A DNA stretch of 64,000 nt, taken from NCBI GenBank assembly GCA_934045905.1, contig OW203763.1, forward strand, positions 18,854,948 to 18,918,947, written 5' to 3'. A model generated the notes under the pieces. The model was not told the origin of the DNA and did no database searches. It was given only the letters and a program-made list of their open reading frames with translations. This document shows, in pieces, positions 1 to 12,200 of this stretch. This DNA comes from Leuctra nigra. Lineage: Eukaryota > Arthropoda > Insecta > Plecoptera > Leuctridae. Numbering within the stretch: position 1 is the first letter of the stretch; every line of letters begins with the position of its first letter. Position numbers and translations under genes: made by a program.

Positions 1-1017
1 GGCGGTTTACAGCAGAGAAGGTAATGCAAGCGTTGTCACTTGTGAAATAAGTTGGTATGAAAGAAATAATTAGGTACGAAAACAATCATGTTCAAGACTA
101 AATATTATATCGATACACGTCCAATTGAGAGTATATGGCCAATTATAATGTGGTCTGCGTCATCAGCACCACTGAGTCAAACTTAGAAGAAACATAGGTA
201 CTTCAGAATCTAAATAGGTAGTCTTAACATTTTGAGTGTCTGCGTGAATTGAATGTAATTGCCAATGACATTGTTGGATGTGAACTCCAATGTACCAGCT
301 AATGAAGACTAGTTGACAAGAGCTTGAGATAAAGTTACAAACATTCTTAGAAAATTGTTATTTTTTGCCAAAACCCCTGTAAGTAGACTGTAATTTACAA
401 TCGTATCGCGTTGATATGTTTTAGTTGAACAGTGCCGAACGATGGAAGTCTGGCAACATGTTTTCAGTTGACAGGACAGTGAAAAGTGCATCAAGATCAC
501 TCTTACAGGTCTCTCGTTTATAAGTTACGTTTTAGGTAAAATCACGTTGAAAAGCAGCTTAGATAATATGGATAATAATATTCTATTGGTCATGAGTAAA
601 TTATAGACTAGGCTAAATATAATTGGAAGATGGTACACTATTGAAACAATAGCACTCTGTAAGCAAGTAGAATCAATAACAATCACATCACTGATAAGTT
701 CACAGATCACGAGAAAAGAATGTGGAGAACAGATTAACAAAATGGTCCTCTTTATGCAACATTCAATTCTGGTCCTGTACGTCTCTCTTTAGGCATTTAT
801 TGTAATTCTCGTTGCGGCCAAATTATTCTAATATAGGGGAAACTTTATAAACAATATTCTAATATTCTCTACTCGTATCTAATACGCATTCAGGCCAAAG
901 GAAAGGCTGTTTGCCATGATAACTCTGCCTAATCTTGACAATACAGATTCAGTGACGTTGAAAATATCTGCTAAGGAAGCGACATACGAAACTAATTCTA
1001 GCGTACATAGATGTTAG
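1..1017. other. 3' flank of the Rap2-like gene, no gene seen
   Basis: AT-rich sequence with only short frames lacking any recognisable domain. On the minus strand an AATAAA hexamer lies at 796-801, about 217 nt beyond the Rap2 stop, and is a plausible polyadenylation signal for that gene. Nothing else is supported. Confidence 0.5.
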
Positions 1018-1563
1018 TTATAGCACCGTACAGCAACAGTATGTTTTCTTCTCTTTTTCAGGAGAGAAATTCATTTCTCTTACGATTTCAGCAAACATTT
1101 CATTAACGTTCGTCCTGTTTTTTGCACTCGCCTCCACAAAAGGGCACGACCAAGATTGAGCTAATCCTCTTCCTTCGTTTGTTGGCACTTCCCGTTGATG
1201 TTCCAAGTCCACCTTATTAGCAACTAACAATATAGGCACCCTTTCCGATCCTTTCACCCTAGTAATTAATTCCTTCATTGTCTTTATATCTTGAAATGTC
1301 TGATGATTCGTCAAACTGTAGACGACAACGAAGCCTTGTCCATTTTTTATGTACAAATCACGCATACTGGCGAATTGTTCGGTACCAGCCGTGTCTAATA
1401 TTTCTAATACACATGGTGAGTTATCCACTTCGATTTCCTTTCTGTAGAAATCTTCAATCGTGGGGTCATACTTTTCCATAAAGCAACCGGAAACAAATTG
1501 AACTGTAAGAGCACTTTTTCCTACCCCACCCGATCCAAGCACGACGACTTTAAACTCACGCAT
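1018..1563 (-). CDS. Rap2l: Rap2-type Ras-family small GTPase
   Basis: A complete 181-aa GTPase in one exon. Visible motifs: P-loop GSGGVGKS (10-17), effector loop YDPTIEDFY (32-40), DTAGTEQ (57-63) with the Rap-specific Thr61, NKVD (116-119) and EASAK. Phe39 in the effector loop is the residue separating Rap2 from Rap1. The C-terminus CCCTVL is a CAAX box predicted to be geranylgeranylated, with upstream cysteines available for palmitoylation, so the protein should sit on membranes and act in adhesion or cytoskeletal signalling. The start is the ATG at 1563-1561, giving MREFKVVV as in other Rap2 proteins. An in-frame TTG six bases upstream is not a credible eukaryotic start. A likely 3' splice site lies 14 nt upstream, so a non-coding first exon probably exists. 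Family assignment is firm; subfamily from Phe39 is strong. Confidence 0.95.
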   Translation of the reverse strand: MREFKVVVLGSGGVGKSALTVQFVSGCFMEKYDPTIEDFYRKEIEVDNSPCVLEILDTAGTEQFASMRDLYIKNGQGFVVVYSLTNHQTFQDIKTMKELITRVKGSERVPILLVANKVDLEHQREVPTNEGRGLAQSWSCPFVEASAKNRTNVNEMFAEIVREMNFSPEKEKKTYCCCTVL

Positions 1564-1576
1564 TTTCAATGAGAAA

Positions 1577-1596
1577 CTGAAGACAGGAAGTAAACG
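1577..1596 (-). promoter_or_regulatory. 3' splice site in Rap2 5' UTR
   Basis: Read on the minus strand, a pyrimidine-rich stretch ends in TTCAG at 1577, 14 nt before the Rap2 ATG. This suggests an intron in the 5' UTR and an unlocated non-coding first exon at higher coordinates. Inferred from the splice consensus only. Confidence 0.45.
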
Positions 1597-2065
1597 AAAA
1601 CTTGCCTAATTTGCGCGTACGTCGCTACACTAATACTTGAATTAATCGTGGATACTAACTTCTATTGTCAAACCAATAAGAATTACGTAAACTGTGTAAA
1701 GTGTCAGCCATAGTTTAAAAGAGAAACACACAAGCAGCCATTTCACTGGCCTCACTCTGACTGCTGACTGAAGCTCTGGCTTGTGCCGTCTAGTTCTCCT
1801 GAACCAATGGCATGGCGGTGTGAGTGGGCAAGGGGAATGCAGGAAGAGCAGGGAGGGCACTTGCTACATTGACTGACAACTATCTACAAACCGATAGCAA
1901 CGTAACCATGTTTCAAGCGGCATGCAGGCTCGATCTATTGGCAGAAGTAGATGAATCACAGTTCACTTCTTTGCCGATGCAGGGCTGTAGCGCAGCGCTA
2001 CATATGTTGTACGTCACAAGTCAACAATCAACAGTCAACAGTCAACACAGAGTCCACAAAATACC

Positions 2066-2490
2066 GCTGGCCTATCTGACAAATGTCAGGCGCCATTACA
2101 AGAACAGAATTCGTGTGCTAATAGTTATCACCACCACAATTAAATAGATAAATCATAACTAAAGCTGGCCAATAAGACCAAATGGTCAAGTGCCAATAAA
2201 TACGCCGAGTGAAAAAGTGAACTTTTAAATAAATATAAGCTGGCCTATATGACTCAGTCATGTGCCATTCAACTTCGACACGTGGTGATAACTGATATCC
2301 TCAGTAATTCTGAATTTTAAATAACTTCTAAGTATCTATCAATAACTAAAGCTAGCCTATGTGCAAAAATACAACGAGTGAAAAAAATAAAGCATACCTA
2401 ATAATAAATCCATATTATTATAAAACTACATCATCGAATACAAATTAACGCTGGCCAGTATGACTCAATGTCGGTGCCATTAAAACCGGA
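2066..2490. repeat. diverged array of small palindromic units
   Basis: Five spaced units begin GCTGGCC or GCTAGCC (about 2068, 2164, 2238, 2350, 2450), roughly 75-110 bp apart. Four contain a short dyad (for example TGACAAATGTCA, GACCAAATGGTC, TGACTCAGTCA) and three of these end in GCCATT. They lie between the divergently oriented Rap2 and scramblase genes. They could be an old tandem duplication or a regulatory array; the sequence does not decide. Confidence 0.45.
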
Positions 2491-2975
2491 AGTGAAGAAG
2501 AAGAACAGTCAACACGCAACAAAAATCTGCACGCAGCTGTGCAGCTCAGCTCTTACTTTGGCTGTCAGATTGGTCAGCAGACTCCGTTCTCATTGGCTGT
2601 GCCGGGTTTCTCCACGCTCCAAGGTTTTGCTATTTTTGGATATCCGTATATTTAAACAAATTTTCTCTCTTGTCAAAGAGATAACATCTAGGCGGAATCA
2701 TTTCATATTGTGAATCTATAGTTACTGCATTCAAGTGTTAGGTATAGTGAAGTTGCCATTGCTTGCAGTAGTCAGCTGGGTACAATTTTAGTCGACCAGT
2801 TGCAGTTGGTATGTATGATCTAGTTAACACACAATTTCACAAAATGGGAGTGGCACAATTGCTTTACAATTGACACACGATTTATTTGGCAACTGTGTCG
2901 GTTTGATTGAAAATATCCTCGAAAATATCAATATAACGTGACAGGCTGTGTAATACAAATTTGTTTTATTCGGCT

Positions 2976-3175
2976 NNNNNNNNNNNNNNNNNNNNNNNNN
3001 NNNNNNNNNNNNNNNNNNNNNNNNNNNNNNNNNNNNNNNNNNNNNNNNNNNNNNNNNNNNNNNNNNNNNNNNNNNNNNNNNNNNNNNNNNNNNNNNNNNN
3101 NNNNNNNNNNNNNNNNNNNNNNNNNNNNNNNNNNNNNNNNNNNNNNNNNNNNNNNNNNNNNNNNNNNNNNNNNNN
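2976..3175. other. assembly gap of 200 N
   Basis: A run of exactly 200 N, typical of a fixed-size scaffold gap. It removes the 5' end of the proline-rich scramblase exon, so the start codon of the long isoform cannot be seen. Confidence 0.99.
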
Positions 3176-3293
3176 CCGTATGACCCCCAGGCAGGGGCGT
3201 ATGGTCCTGGTCAGCAGGGATATGTTCCACCGGGATATGCTCTTTCTCCGCCTATTGCTCAGCAGCCGGGAGCGGGAGCGGGGGGAGCTGAAG
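3176..3293 (+). CDS. PLSCR: PLSCR proline-rich N-terminal exon (partial)
   Basis: Encodes 39 visible residues rich in Pro, Gly, Gln and Tyr ([20 protein letters not shown]), the usual scramblase N-terminal domain that offers SH3/WW ligands. It ends in phase 1 at donor G|GTTAGT. The 5' boundary is lost in the N gap. Confidence 0.85.
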
Positions 3294-6200
3294 GTTAGTT
3301 GAATTCCATCGTATTTGTATCGATCTCATTCTTTTCAAAGAGAATTTCTTTGTGACTTCTATAGTAACTGTATTTTGTTTTTACAAAGTGGAAAGTTGTA
3401 CTAGTTTCGTCCAAAACTAAATTGTCTGACCAACCATTTTCTTTACTGTATTAAATCTCAAAGCTCAACTCAACTTTCCCAAACTCTATTCAAAATTTAA
3501 CATTTTACATAAGAAGTTAGCAGTCAGGCAAACGAATTAGTAGAACACTAAAGTTTTAAAATGTTTACTGAACAATGTAATTTGTCTATGTTTCTCAGAT
3601 TTTTCAGTTTCCCCTCTGGTGTCTATAATCATTAATCCACTATTATTCAATCATTCATGCTCAGTTGCTTTTAATTCCATTCTCAAAAACATGTTCCCAA
3701 ATTATGCTGTTTGGGAATTAGTTTAATGGATGCCAGATAACTAGAGGTCATAGATAATATTAGATCGTAGAAAAAATTCCAATACAACTACTAGTCTAGA
3801 AACTCAATATCCAATGATACAAGTCTTTGTTCTTTTAACTTATTGCCAAGTTCAGTAGGTACAGATTTGATTGAAGTGATTTGATAGGTAATGTACCTAT
3901 ATTATACAATTTATATTAGGTACCTATTCCATACATCGAACAATCAACGTACCATACCTAACAACAATGTCAGCAGTTCTATAAAAATGTGATGTCTTTG
4001 TTCTAACAATTACTTATCATCGTAAAAAAAGCTTTGATATATGTTGAATAATGGCCAGTGTTGATTGCTTGTTTTTTTATGGTTCAGGTGAATTTTCATC
4101 CGTTTTGTCGCCGCCGCCACCAGGTACATAACAACGTATTCCGATTTACACACGTTACATTTCTCATCTCACAAATGCATTGTCGTATTGTATTGTATTC
4201 TTTATTTATCTTTAGGCATGTACATTGTACACATATGGGTGTCATCATTTATGCACCTTAGCAGGAAGAAACAGCTCCAAGGACCAACTGCACTCTAATA
4301 AACGGTTAAAGTCTAAAGTCTAACAAAGTCTAAACGGAGAATATGCACATGTTACGTAGACTTGGTATTTCTATGATAGATATAGGGTGTCCATGCGTCC
4401 CAATTTAGGTGGGACAGTACTCCATTTTAACACCCTGTCCTATTGTCCCCTGACTTACAAGCGGGATGCTATTTTGTCCCGCTTTTTCATTTTAGTCACA
4501 TACTCACTCATTCTTTCGCAGTGATGCTCATTGGCAGTATATCCCACTGTCGTCATGCGTTTTTTTAAGCAGTGACTTGAGAGACTGCAATAGTAGTTTT
4601 CTTAATATCATTCTAGTATTTTTTGTCAGTAGTTTAAAGCCAAATTAACTTACAAACTTGCCTCTATCAAGTTCAATGTTCTCTGTGCTTTTATTGGAAA
4701 TCAGGGTGAATATCCTTCCACCTCTAAACATCATAATTATTTTCAGTATATTTATGCAACAGTAACAACAACAACAAATTATGAAATTCTGATTTTGTCA
4801 AATATTTCGACAGAAAGATAATTGAATGTAGAATATACACGTAGACACGTAGAAATGTACGAAATTCCGGGGCTTTGTGCCCCAGAGCCCGGACCCTCCA
4901 TTGTCATTTTCTATATGAAATGTTGAATATCAATAATATGGACACCCTATCATTCAGCGTCATTCAAATAAGATACTAATTTTTTGGTTTGAGAATATCT
5001 TGTTTATTATATGTATCAATAATTACATGCTTGACACGTATTTTGTAATTGCTTGAGACAATCATATGTGAGCATTAGAACTTGAACGAAGTTTGACAAA
5101 ACTAGACTCTGCCTTATAGGAAGTCACGTGTCACTTCCTCGTTGAATGTGGTCGCACACATCCTTCTTATATCTCTCATAGATATGCAACCAGTATTACT
5201 ACCAGGCGTACTACGGTCGGTGACAGGCAAAGATGAACCCGCTCTAGCATGGGCCGGCCGGCCTACACCTGGCCATGTTAAACTGGGTTCATCTTTGCCT
5301 GTCCCTGACCGTACAGCTGATGTCACATAGTAGAATTGGCCGGATAATTAGGTGTATAATTTAAGTGAATGTCAACTGCAAAATCAAACGTTTTCACACT
5401 ATGCATGTAGGGTAAACACTAGTTACATTGCTTGTAAAAAAAATTCAATGGCCTTCTGACATTGTCGTCAATTTCAGGATTCGTTGACTTATGGGCCAAA
5501 ATAAAATCTGACTTTAGCTCAGAGTCTTTTAAATGTACAGTTTATGTTCACTTACAATACAATACAGAGGGCCTCTTGCGAAAAACTAATTTCAATTATA
5601 TATTTTCTTAACTTTCTTTTTAACCAGGAAATACACTATAATTTAATTGCATCTATTAAGATAATTAGCACCGGTAATTGCACCTATAAAGATAAAATTC
5701 ATCTTCTTTATCTGCAAGAAATTTTTCACAAAACCATTCGAGAATGTTGTCATGCAAGATTCTTTTCCGATTTAACACTCACATTTTTTTAACTTCCTTC
5801 TCACCTAAGTGAAGTAAATATAGTGCTAAATACTTGTGCTATGCCGAGTGTTATAATCTTTGTGTGTAGAGCAGAGATCTATAGATCAACAGCTCACTCC
5901 TACATCTTACCGCTTGGGACGGAATGAGGAGCGGTGGGAATTATTTTTATAGACACACATTTGGCAAATACTATCAATTAATTTCACTAGAGAATGAGGA
6001 ATATATTACACTAGGAAAACGCTAGAACCGACCCTAAGTATTGTGTTCTCAAATCTATACTGCTTACGGGGCCAGTTTTCAATGCTATTCTATTTTTAAA
6101 CAGTTGATTAGGACTCTGAATTACCATGGCAACAACCAATGACATTCCTCGATTTCCTCGAGTGTTTTGAGGATTCCACATACTTAGTGTATTGGGATGA

Positions 6201-9200
6201 CTTCTCATGAACCTCAAAATCTAATCTCAAAATGTTGTGGCGCCAAGTAGTAAACACAGTAATTGCTGTAAAAGTAATTGCGGTAATTGGTGTAAAGAGC
6301 CATCATTTCCATGGATATTTTATTTTAAGTGTTTAAGGTATAGGAAATACTGATATATATATATTCTGATGATATATTCTGATTACTACCATATTTATTC
6401 CTCATCTTTCTCACCAAAAATAATCATCAAAATATAAAAATTATCAAAATATTCCTATTTCGGTAGAATCACCCAACAAAGAAGGTTGGGTGCAAACCCA
6501 GCAACTAGTATATGATCTGGACCAGTATTCTACAATGGTGGCAGACAAAGGACTATATAGGAAAATATTATTTCATACGTTTTACCTCGGTTATTAAAAC
6601 TAGTTGTATCGGCGTTATATCCAATTGAAAAATAAAAACGTACATGTTATTGACATCTCAATTTATTTGCCGCTATGTTGGACAACCAATAAATTATGGA
6701 ACTGTCAACGACGTTACTGAACTTCTCAGAAAATTCGAATTTGCTTCTTTTCTCTGCCCCGTAGAGCATAAAAATAATAGGTTCACATAAGAGCGAATAG
6801 CAACCCACATCATCTTACAAAGAAATTAATTTATTGTCAAGAACAGATGTAATCGACTGACTGCAGGAGCCCCAGGTTCGATTCCAACGTGACGCCAAGT
6901 GTTTAGCAGTCACGTGTTGAATTTGATCACGTGGGAAGATGAGGGGCCCGTGGGAAGATGAGAGGCCCCTGGGAAGGTAATGTGACGCGCATGGCTATTC
7001 AAGTGTTCTCGAACACACTAGAGTACATTACGACATGAGTCCTCCGATGTGTGGTATTGTTTTAGTTCAGTGGTGCGTTACTGCTCGATTTTTAAAAAAT
7101 TGTATTAAGTCTTTGAAGAAAAAAATCGTAAAAAAGCTCAGGCGTCGTACCTAAACGTTGTCAAAAATTGAATTTTTATGATTTCATCAATCTTGATGTA
7201 TAAAAACGTTATCCCAAGACCAGGTAAGCACCTAGTATAATTTATTTATTTTATCGTCAAATTATGAGATTGATTCCTAACTAAAACGCCTCCTTACAGT
7301 AGAATCTATCTTCTCCCAATCGTCCTTATTCTCACATGAACTCCATTTGAAAACATTCGAATCCACCTACGCGTAGAATGTCGCGCGTCTGAGAGATGAG
7401 GTATCTGAGGAGATCGAGATGTAATAAGGAGATGTGGGGTTGGGGGATGGGAAGACGCGTGTGAGCGAAACAAATTACTCGTTAGTGTGCCACGTGAGTA
7501 AACACAATGAGAGAAAATTATAATCACTTCTTGAGCTTGGTTTTATATGAATATGAAAATTATTTTCACAAACGTCAAACTCCACGAGGTGTCCCATAAT
7601 TACAATATTTCTTTCTTACCAATCTTCTTCAGTTTATGATTGATTCGTAGAAACAACTATGAAACAACCATGGTTGCTGAGGGCACGACACTCCATTTCA
7701 TCAACCCATGGGTTCCGACAACCCATCACTCAACCCATCCATTCCACGTGAACTTTGACCTCCACTCAGCATGAAATTACCCCCTCACCCCCTCATTTAC
7801 CTTTCAAAGATGACACCAAGTCATATGTTTTTGGTCGCCATCTTAAAAAGTCGTTGACTGCTTGTTATAATTTGGCTATCGGTTATTACTACATCTTTTC
7901 AGACGAGAAATTGTTGTTATTTATTGGATCGAAAAGAATTCCTTTCAATGCAACTTGATTGCTGACGATTCCTTCGTACTAGATACCGTTGTATTCTTTC
8001 TAAACCACTTCTAAACAGATAGTTCCATTAGTTCTTAAATGTTCAATTTCTATTCTTCACAATCATTTTTATAATAGTGTAGCTTAGGTATATCCTTTAT
8101 CCAGATTTTTGAGATTTGCATTTATTAATTTATACACATTGTATTCAAATAGTTAGTAATTTTAATTAATTTAAATGTAATTGTAATTTATTATTGATTA
8201 GTAAGCTGGATTTTATAGTCAACCATGTTTATGGACAGCCGTCAATAAATTGATTTTCTCTCAAAATCAAACTACAAAAAGTATTAACTTGTTTATCAAA
8301 AAAAGGAAGATAAACCTTTTTATTCCTGATTTTCAAACATTTCATTTTTGTGAATGCTAGGGCGGGCAGAACGGAAGTGACTACGTTTTTTTCTGTCTGA
8401 TGTTGGACAATCTCCTTCCTCTAGCACAAACTGTCTTGTGTGTATGCTTTGAATATCAATGAATCTTCTAATATGGCACTGCAGTACGATGATTGAACAT
8501 CATCATAAGTTAAGCAGCCCAATTGACAATTATCTTGAAAAACTCCAGACACTCTCAGTTGTTAGGTCGTCATCGTCAAGTATACTTGCGTTGATAGTAT
8601 GATAGTGTTTTCCGTTGATAGTGTATTCTGTTGATAGTGTTTTCCGTTGATAGTGTATTCTGTTAAAAGTGTATTCTGTTAATAGTGTATTCCGTCGATA
8701 GTGTTTTCTGTCGATAGTGTATTCTGTTAATAGTGTATTCCGTCGATAGTGTATTCTGTTGATAGCGTATTCTGTCGATAGTGTATTCTGTCGATAGTGT
8801 ATTCAGTTGATAGTGTATTCTGTCGATAGTGTATTCTGTTGATAGTGTATTCAGTTGATAGTGTATTCTGTCGATAGTGTATTCTGTCGATAGTGTATTC
8901 TGTTGATAGTGTATTCAGTTGATAGTGTATTCTGTCGATAGTGTATTCTGTTGATAGTGTATTCAGTTGATAGTGTATTCTGTCGATAGTGTATTCTGTC
9001 GATAGTGTATTCAGTTGATAGTGTATTCTGTCGATAGTGTATTCTGTCGATAGTGTATTCTGTCGATAGTGTATTCTGTCGATAGTGTATTCTGTCGATA
9101 GTGTATTCCGTCGATAGTGTATATTGTCGATAGTGTATTCAGTTGATAGTGTATTCTGTTAATAGTGTATTCCGTCGATAGTGTATTCTGTCGATAGTGT

Positions 9201-12200
9201 ATTCTGTCGATAGTGTATTCTGTCGATAGTGTATTCTGTTGATAGTGTATTCTGTCGATAGTGTATTCTGTCGATAGTGTATTCTGTTGATAGTGTATTC
9301 AGTTGATAGTTTTAGCGTATTCGGTCTCGGAAACACGCTTCGATGATGGATGGCATTTCTTCAAATTAAATTGAAATATAATTAGAATTTTGGTTTGTTT
9401 AAGAAGAAAGGTCGAGTAATTTTTTTTCGAATAGTCTTCTATTCGATTCTTCACATTTGAAATTTGAAAATGTTATAGGTACCTACTTTCATTTTTCCTG
9501 CATCATATTATGTCTGTCAATATTATATTGAGTATTACATTATTATACTCTGTCAATGTAGACAATGTTTTAGGAATACATTCATACATTCATAAATATT
9601 TAACTAAGTACCTACAACTAGGAAACCTGATAAATTGAGCATATTATTGATGTATTTCCATTTTTCTAATTGGTATAATTTAACAGCAGTAAGATTTTAT
9701 CATTACTGAATACAAATTATCTACTTAAAAAACAGATACGTTTTGTAATTGATAGTGAAATAATTGCTAGTCTTTATTCGACTTATTAGTTTTGGTCAAA
9801 ATTAGTTGTAAGTAAAAAATAATTGAATGTATTAAATGTAATATTTAATAAACACGTAGATTTTGCTCTAGAATGACGTTATCAGATTTCCGAATGTAAC
9901 TGTGTCACCGCCAGCTACCTAAGTTGAAACGAAGAAGATAGTGAAAGTTGAACATTGATATCACAGATAAGAGAATAGTTTAGTTGTTCAAGATTTAAAG
10001 GTCGTTCGAGCATTTCGTAGAAGATGGAAGACAATAACAGACTGTCGATTAGTTGTTGACGAGCCACGGTGACACAGTAGCTATAAGACCAAGATGACCT
10101 GTCACTGAAATGAGATCTTCGACTTAGAAATGTTCGAGAGTTGTGAGGATTTAAAAAAGTTCGATGTCGGTTGGAAGTTTCGTAGTGTACGTCAGTGTTT
10201 TCGCGATATCAGTTCGAAGTTAAACAAAAGTCGGAAGAGCAAGAAGAAGTACTCGTTTGGCAGTGCTTGGCGGAAAGTGTGCGACTTGTTGAGAGTGGCG
10301 GAGGATGTCGATGATCTGCCGACGGAGTGTCACTACAAGAAACTAGTCACCGACGAAGAGAGGAGGTTAGCTCAAGTGAAATTAGACGGGACGACGGAGA
10401 TATGGAGATATTTAATATTCTTTAGCATTCGTTTTTGTTACTTATCATTCTATAATCAGTAATTTTCAAACTTTCACAAAGTATATACATATGTTACTAT
10501 TTGGAGCAATGTAAATCGAAACAAATAGTTTGTGAAAGTTTAAAATTATTGGTTTTATTATTATATTGAGACGTAATTAAAATGCCCTGCTGGAAAGTTC
10601 GTGGGCTAAAATAACCACATTAGATGTTTATTTAAACACGTTACACGATATTCCAAATATAAATAACATTTATTTCTGTAACGCATTATTTTATGAACTA
10701 CAGCTTCGTGAAATTTTCTCTTTAAAGATTGGATACATTTTGTGGTTGGCGTTGTGACTTCGGGGAGGACCAAATGCATCCACCACCCGGTCCACAAGTA
10801 TTATATTGTATTATAATATGTATGTGTTTCAAAACAATCTGCTACCTACAACTGTATTCACAGATTGTGGAGGAGTTCACGACATATCCATCCCTAGTAG
10901 CCTTTGAATATTCCCGAGCACTCCAGTTGTCCCTCCCTAGAAGCAGTTAAAATCCCTAAAAGCAATTAAAATGTAGATACCAGTAATGAGTGTAATGGTT
11001 TTAGTAAGTTCATTAAGGGGATTGTTACACGAAGAATATTTTTTAAATTTTTAATTCATGTAGTTTGAAGTTTTTTCTATTAGGAAATGTTTATGATGGA
11101 GGAAGTTGGTAAAAAAAGGTTACCCTCACCCTTCATATTTTCAGTTATTATCATTGACTATTTGCCCATTAAAACGAAACTAATTGACCAAAACCCATCA
11201 ATATTTTTTTTGTAAATAGGAGCATTTCACATCTCTGGGTTGGTATTGAAGCCACTGATCTATAGGCCTACTGTCAAACATACTGAAATAAATGTTATTG
11301 CAAGATCAAATAAAATAGATAATTTTAACTTTACATGCCGTTTTCTCCAAATCAAATTTTTCTGTGTTTAGGAACATTTATCTCAAGAACCGTTTAGTCT
11401 AGCGAGCTGATTTTTTAACCTAGACTGCTGAATGAAGTGAACTAGAATCAAGTCTCTACTGTGAAATTTGTAGTGTGAAATTTGTTGTGAAATATTTTCT
11501 TTCAAATATTTAATTTTAATTTTGTAATTATACATTAATTTTTATATTCCCAAGTAAATACTTGGGTAAATCACACACTCTCCATTCTAGTTCATTTTGT
11601 AGATAACTATGAAATAATAGGTGAACAAAATTTCAACTATGTATCTCAGAATTGTTCCTAAGTAGCATACGCATTTACATGTTAAACCTTCGTGTAACAG
11701 TTAATTCTCATTTAGGTTGTTTTTCCGTACTAATGAAAGCTATGGGATGTTGTTCGCCATGCCTGCTCCCCCACACTAATGTCATATTCATGACGATTAG
11801 AATATCTGATCACTAAGCAGTCGGTAAACAGATTCTATGTAGCTGCGAGATAAGAATAGAATCCTGAATCACGGAGTGTTATCAGTTTATGTTAAGTAGT
11901 ATTGTGTCAGTGAGCTAAACATGGAGGTGGTTGTGAAGGAGCAGCCGTTGACAGGTATTCTCAAATCGACGACAGTTGACAAAACTATTTCTCAGTAGCA
12001 GCATACATTAATAAAATCACATTTAACTTTTGCCATTTTGTGATAATTCGTCGGTTCCGAAAATGTGGCGGAGTTTTGTTTAGGGAGTGACTTGATTAAG
12101 TATGATTAGCTAAGAGGCCTGCGTATGTAACGGAAAACGCATTGTTCTTCAAAGCGATTTTTTGAGTTTTGTCTTCATCACTAACAGAATTTACAAAAAA

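Noticed and set aside
1564..1569. Extended Rap2 start adding two residues
   Set aside because: The upstream codon is TTG; the ATG at 1563 gives the exact Rap2 N-terminus.
2928..3302. Frames spanning the N gap
   Set aside because: They consist mostly of undetermined residues; only 3176-3293 is supported as coding.
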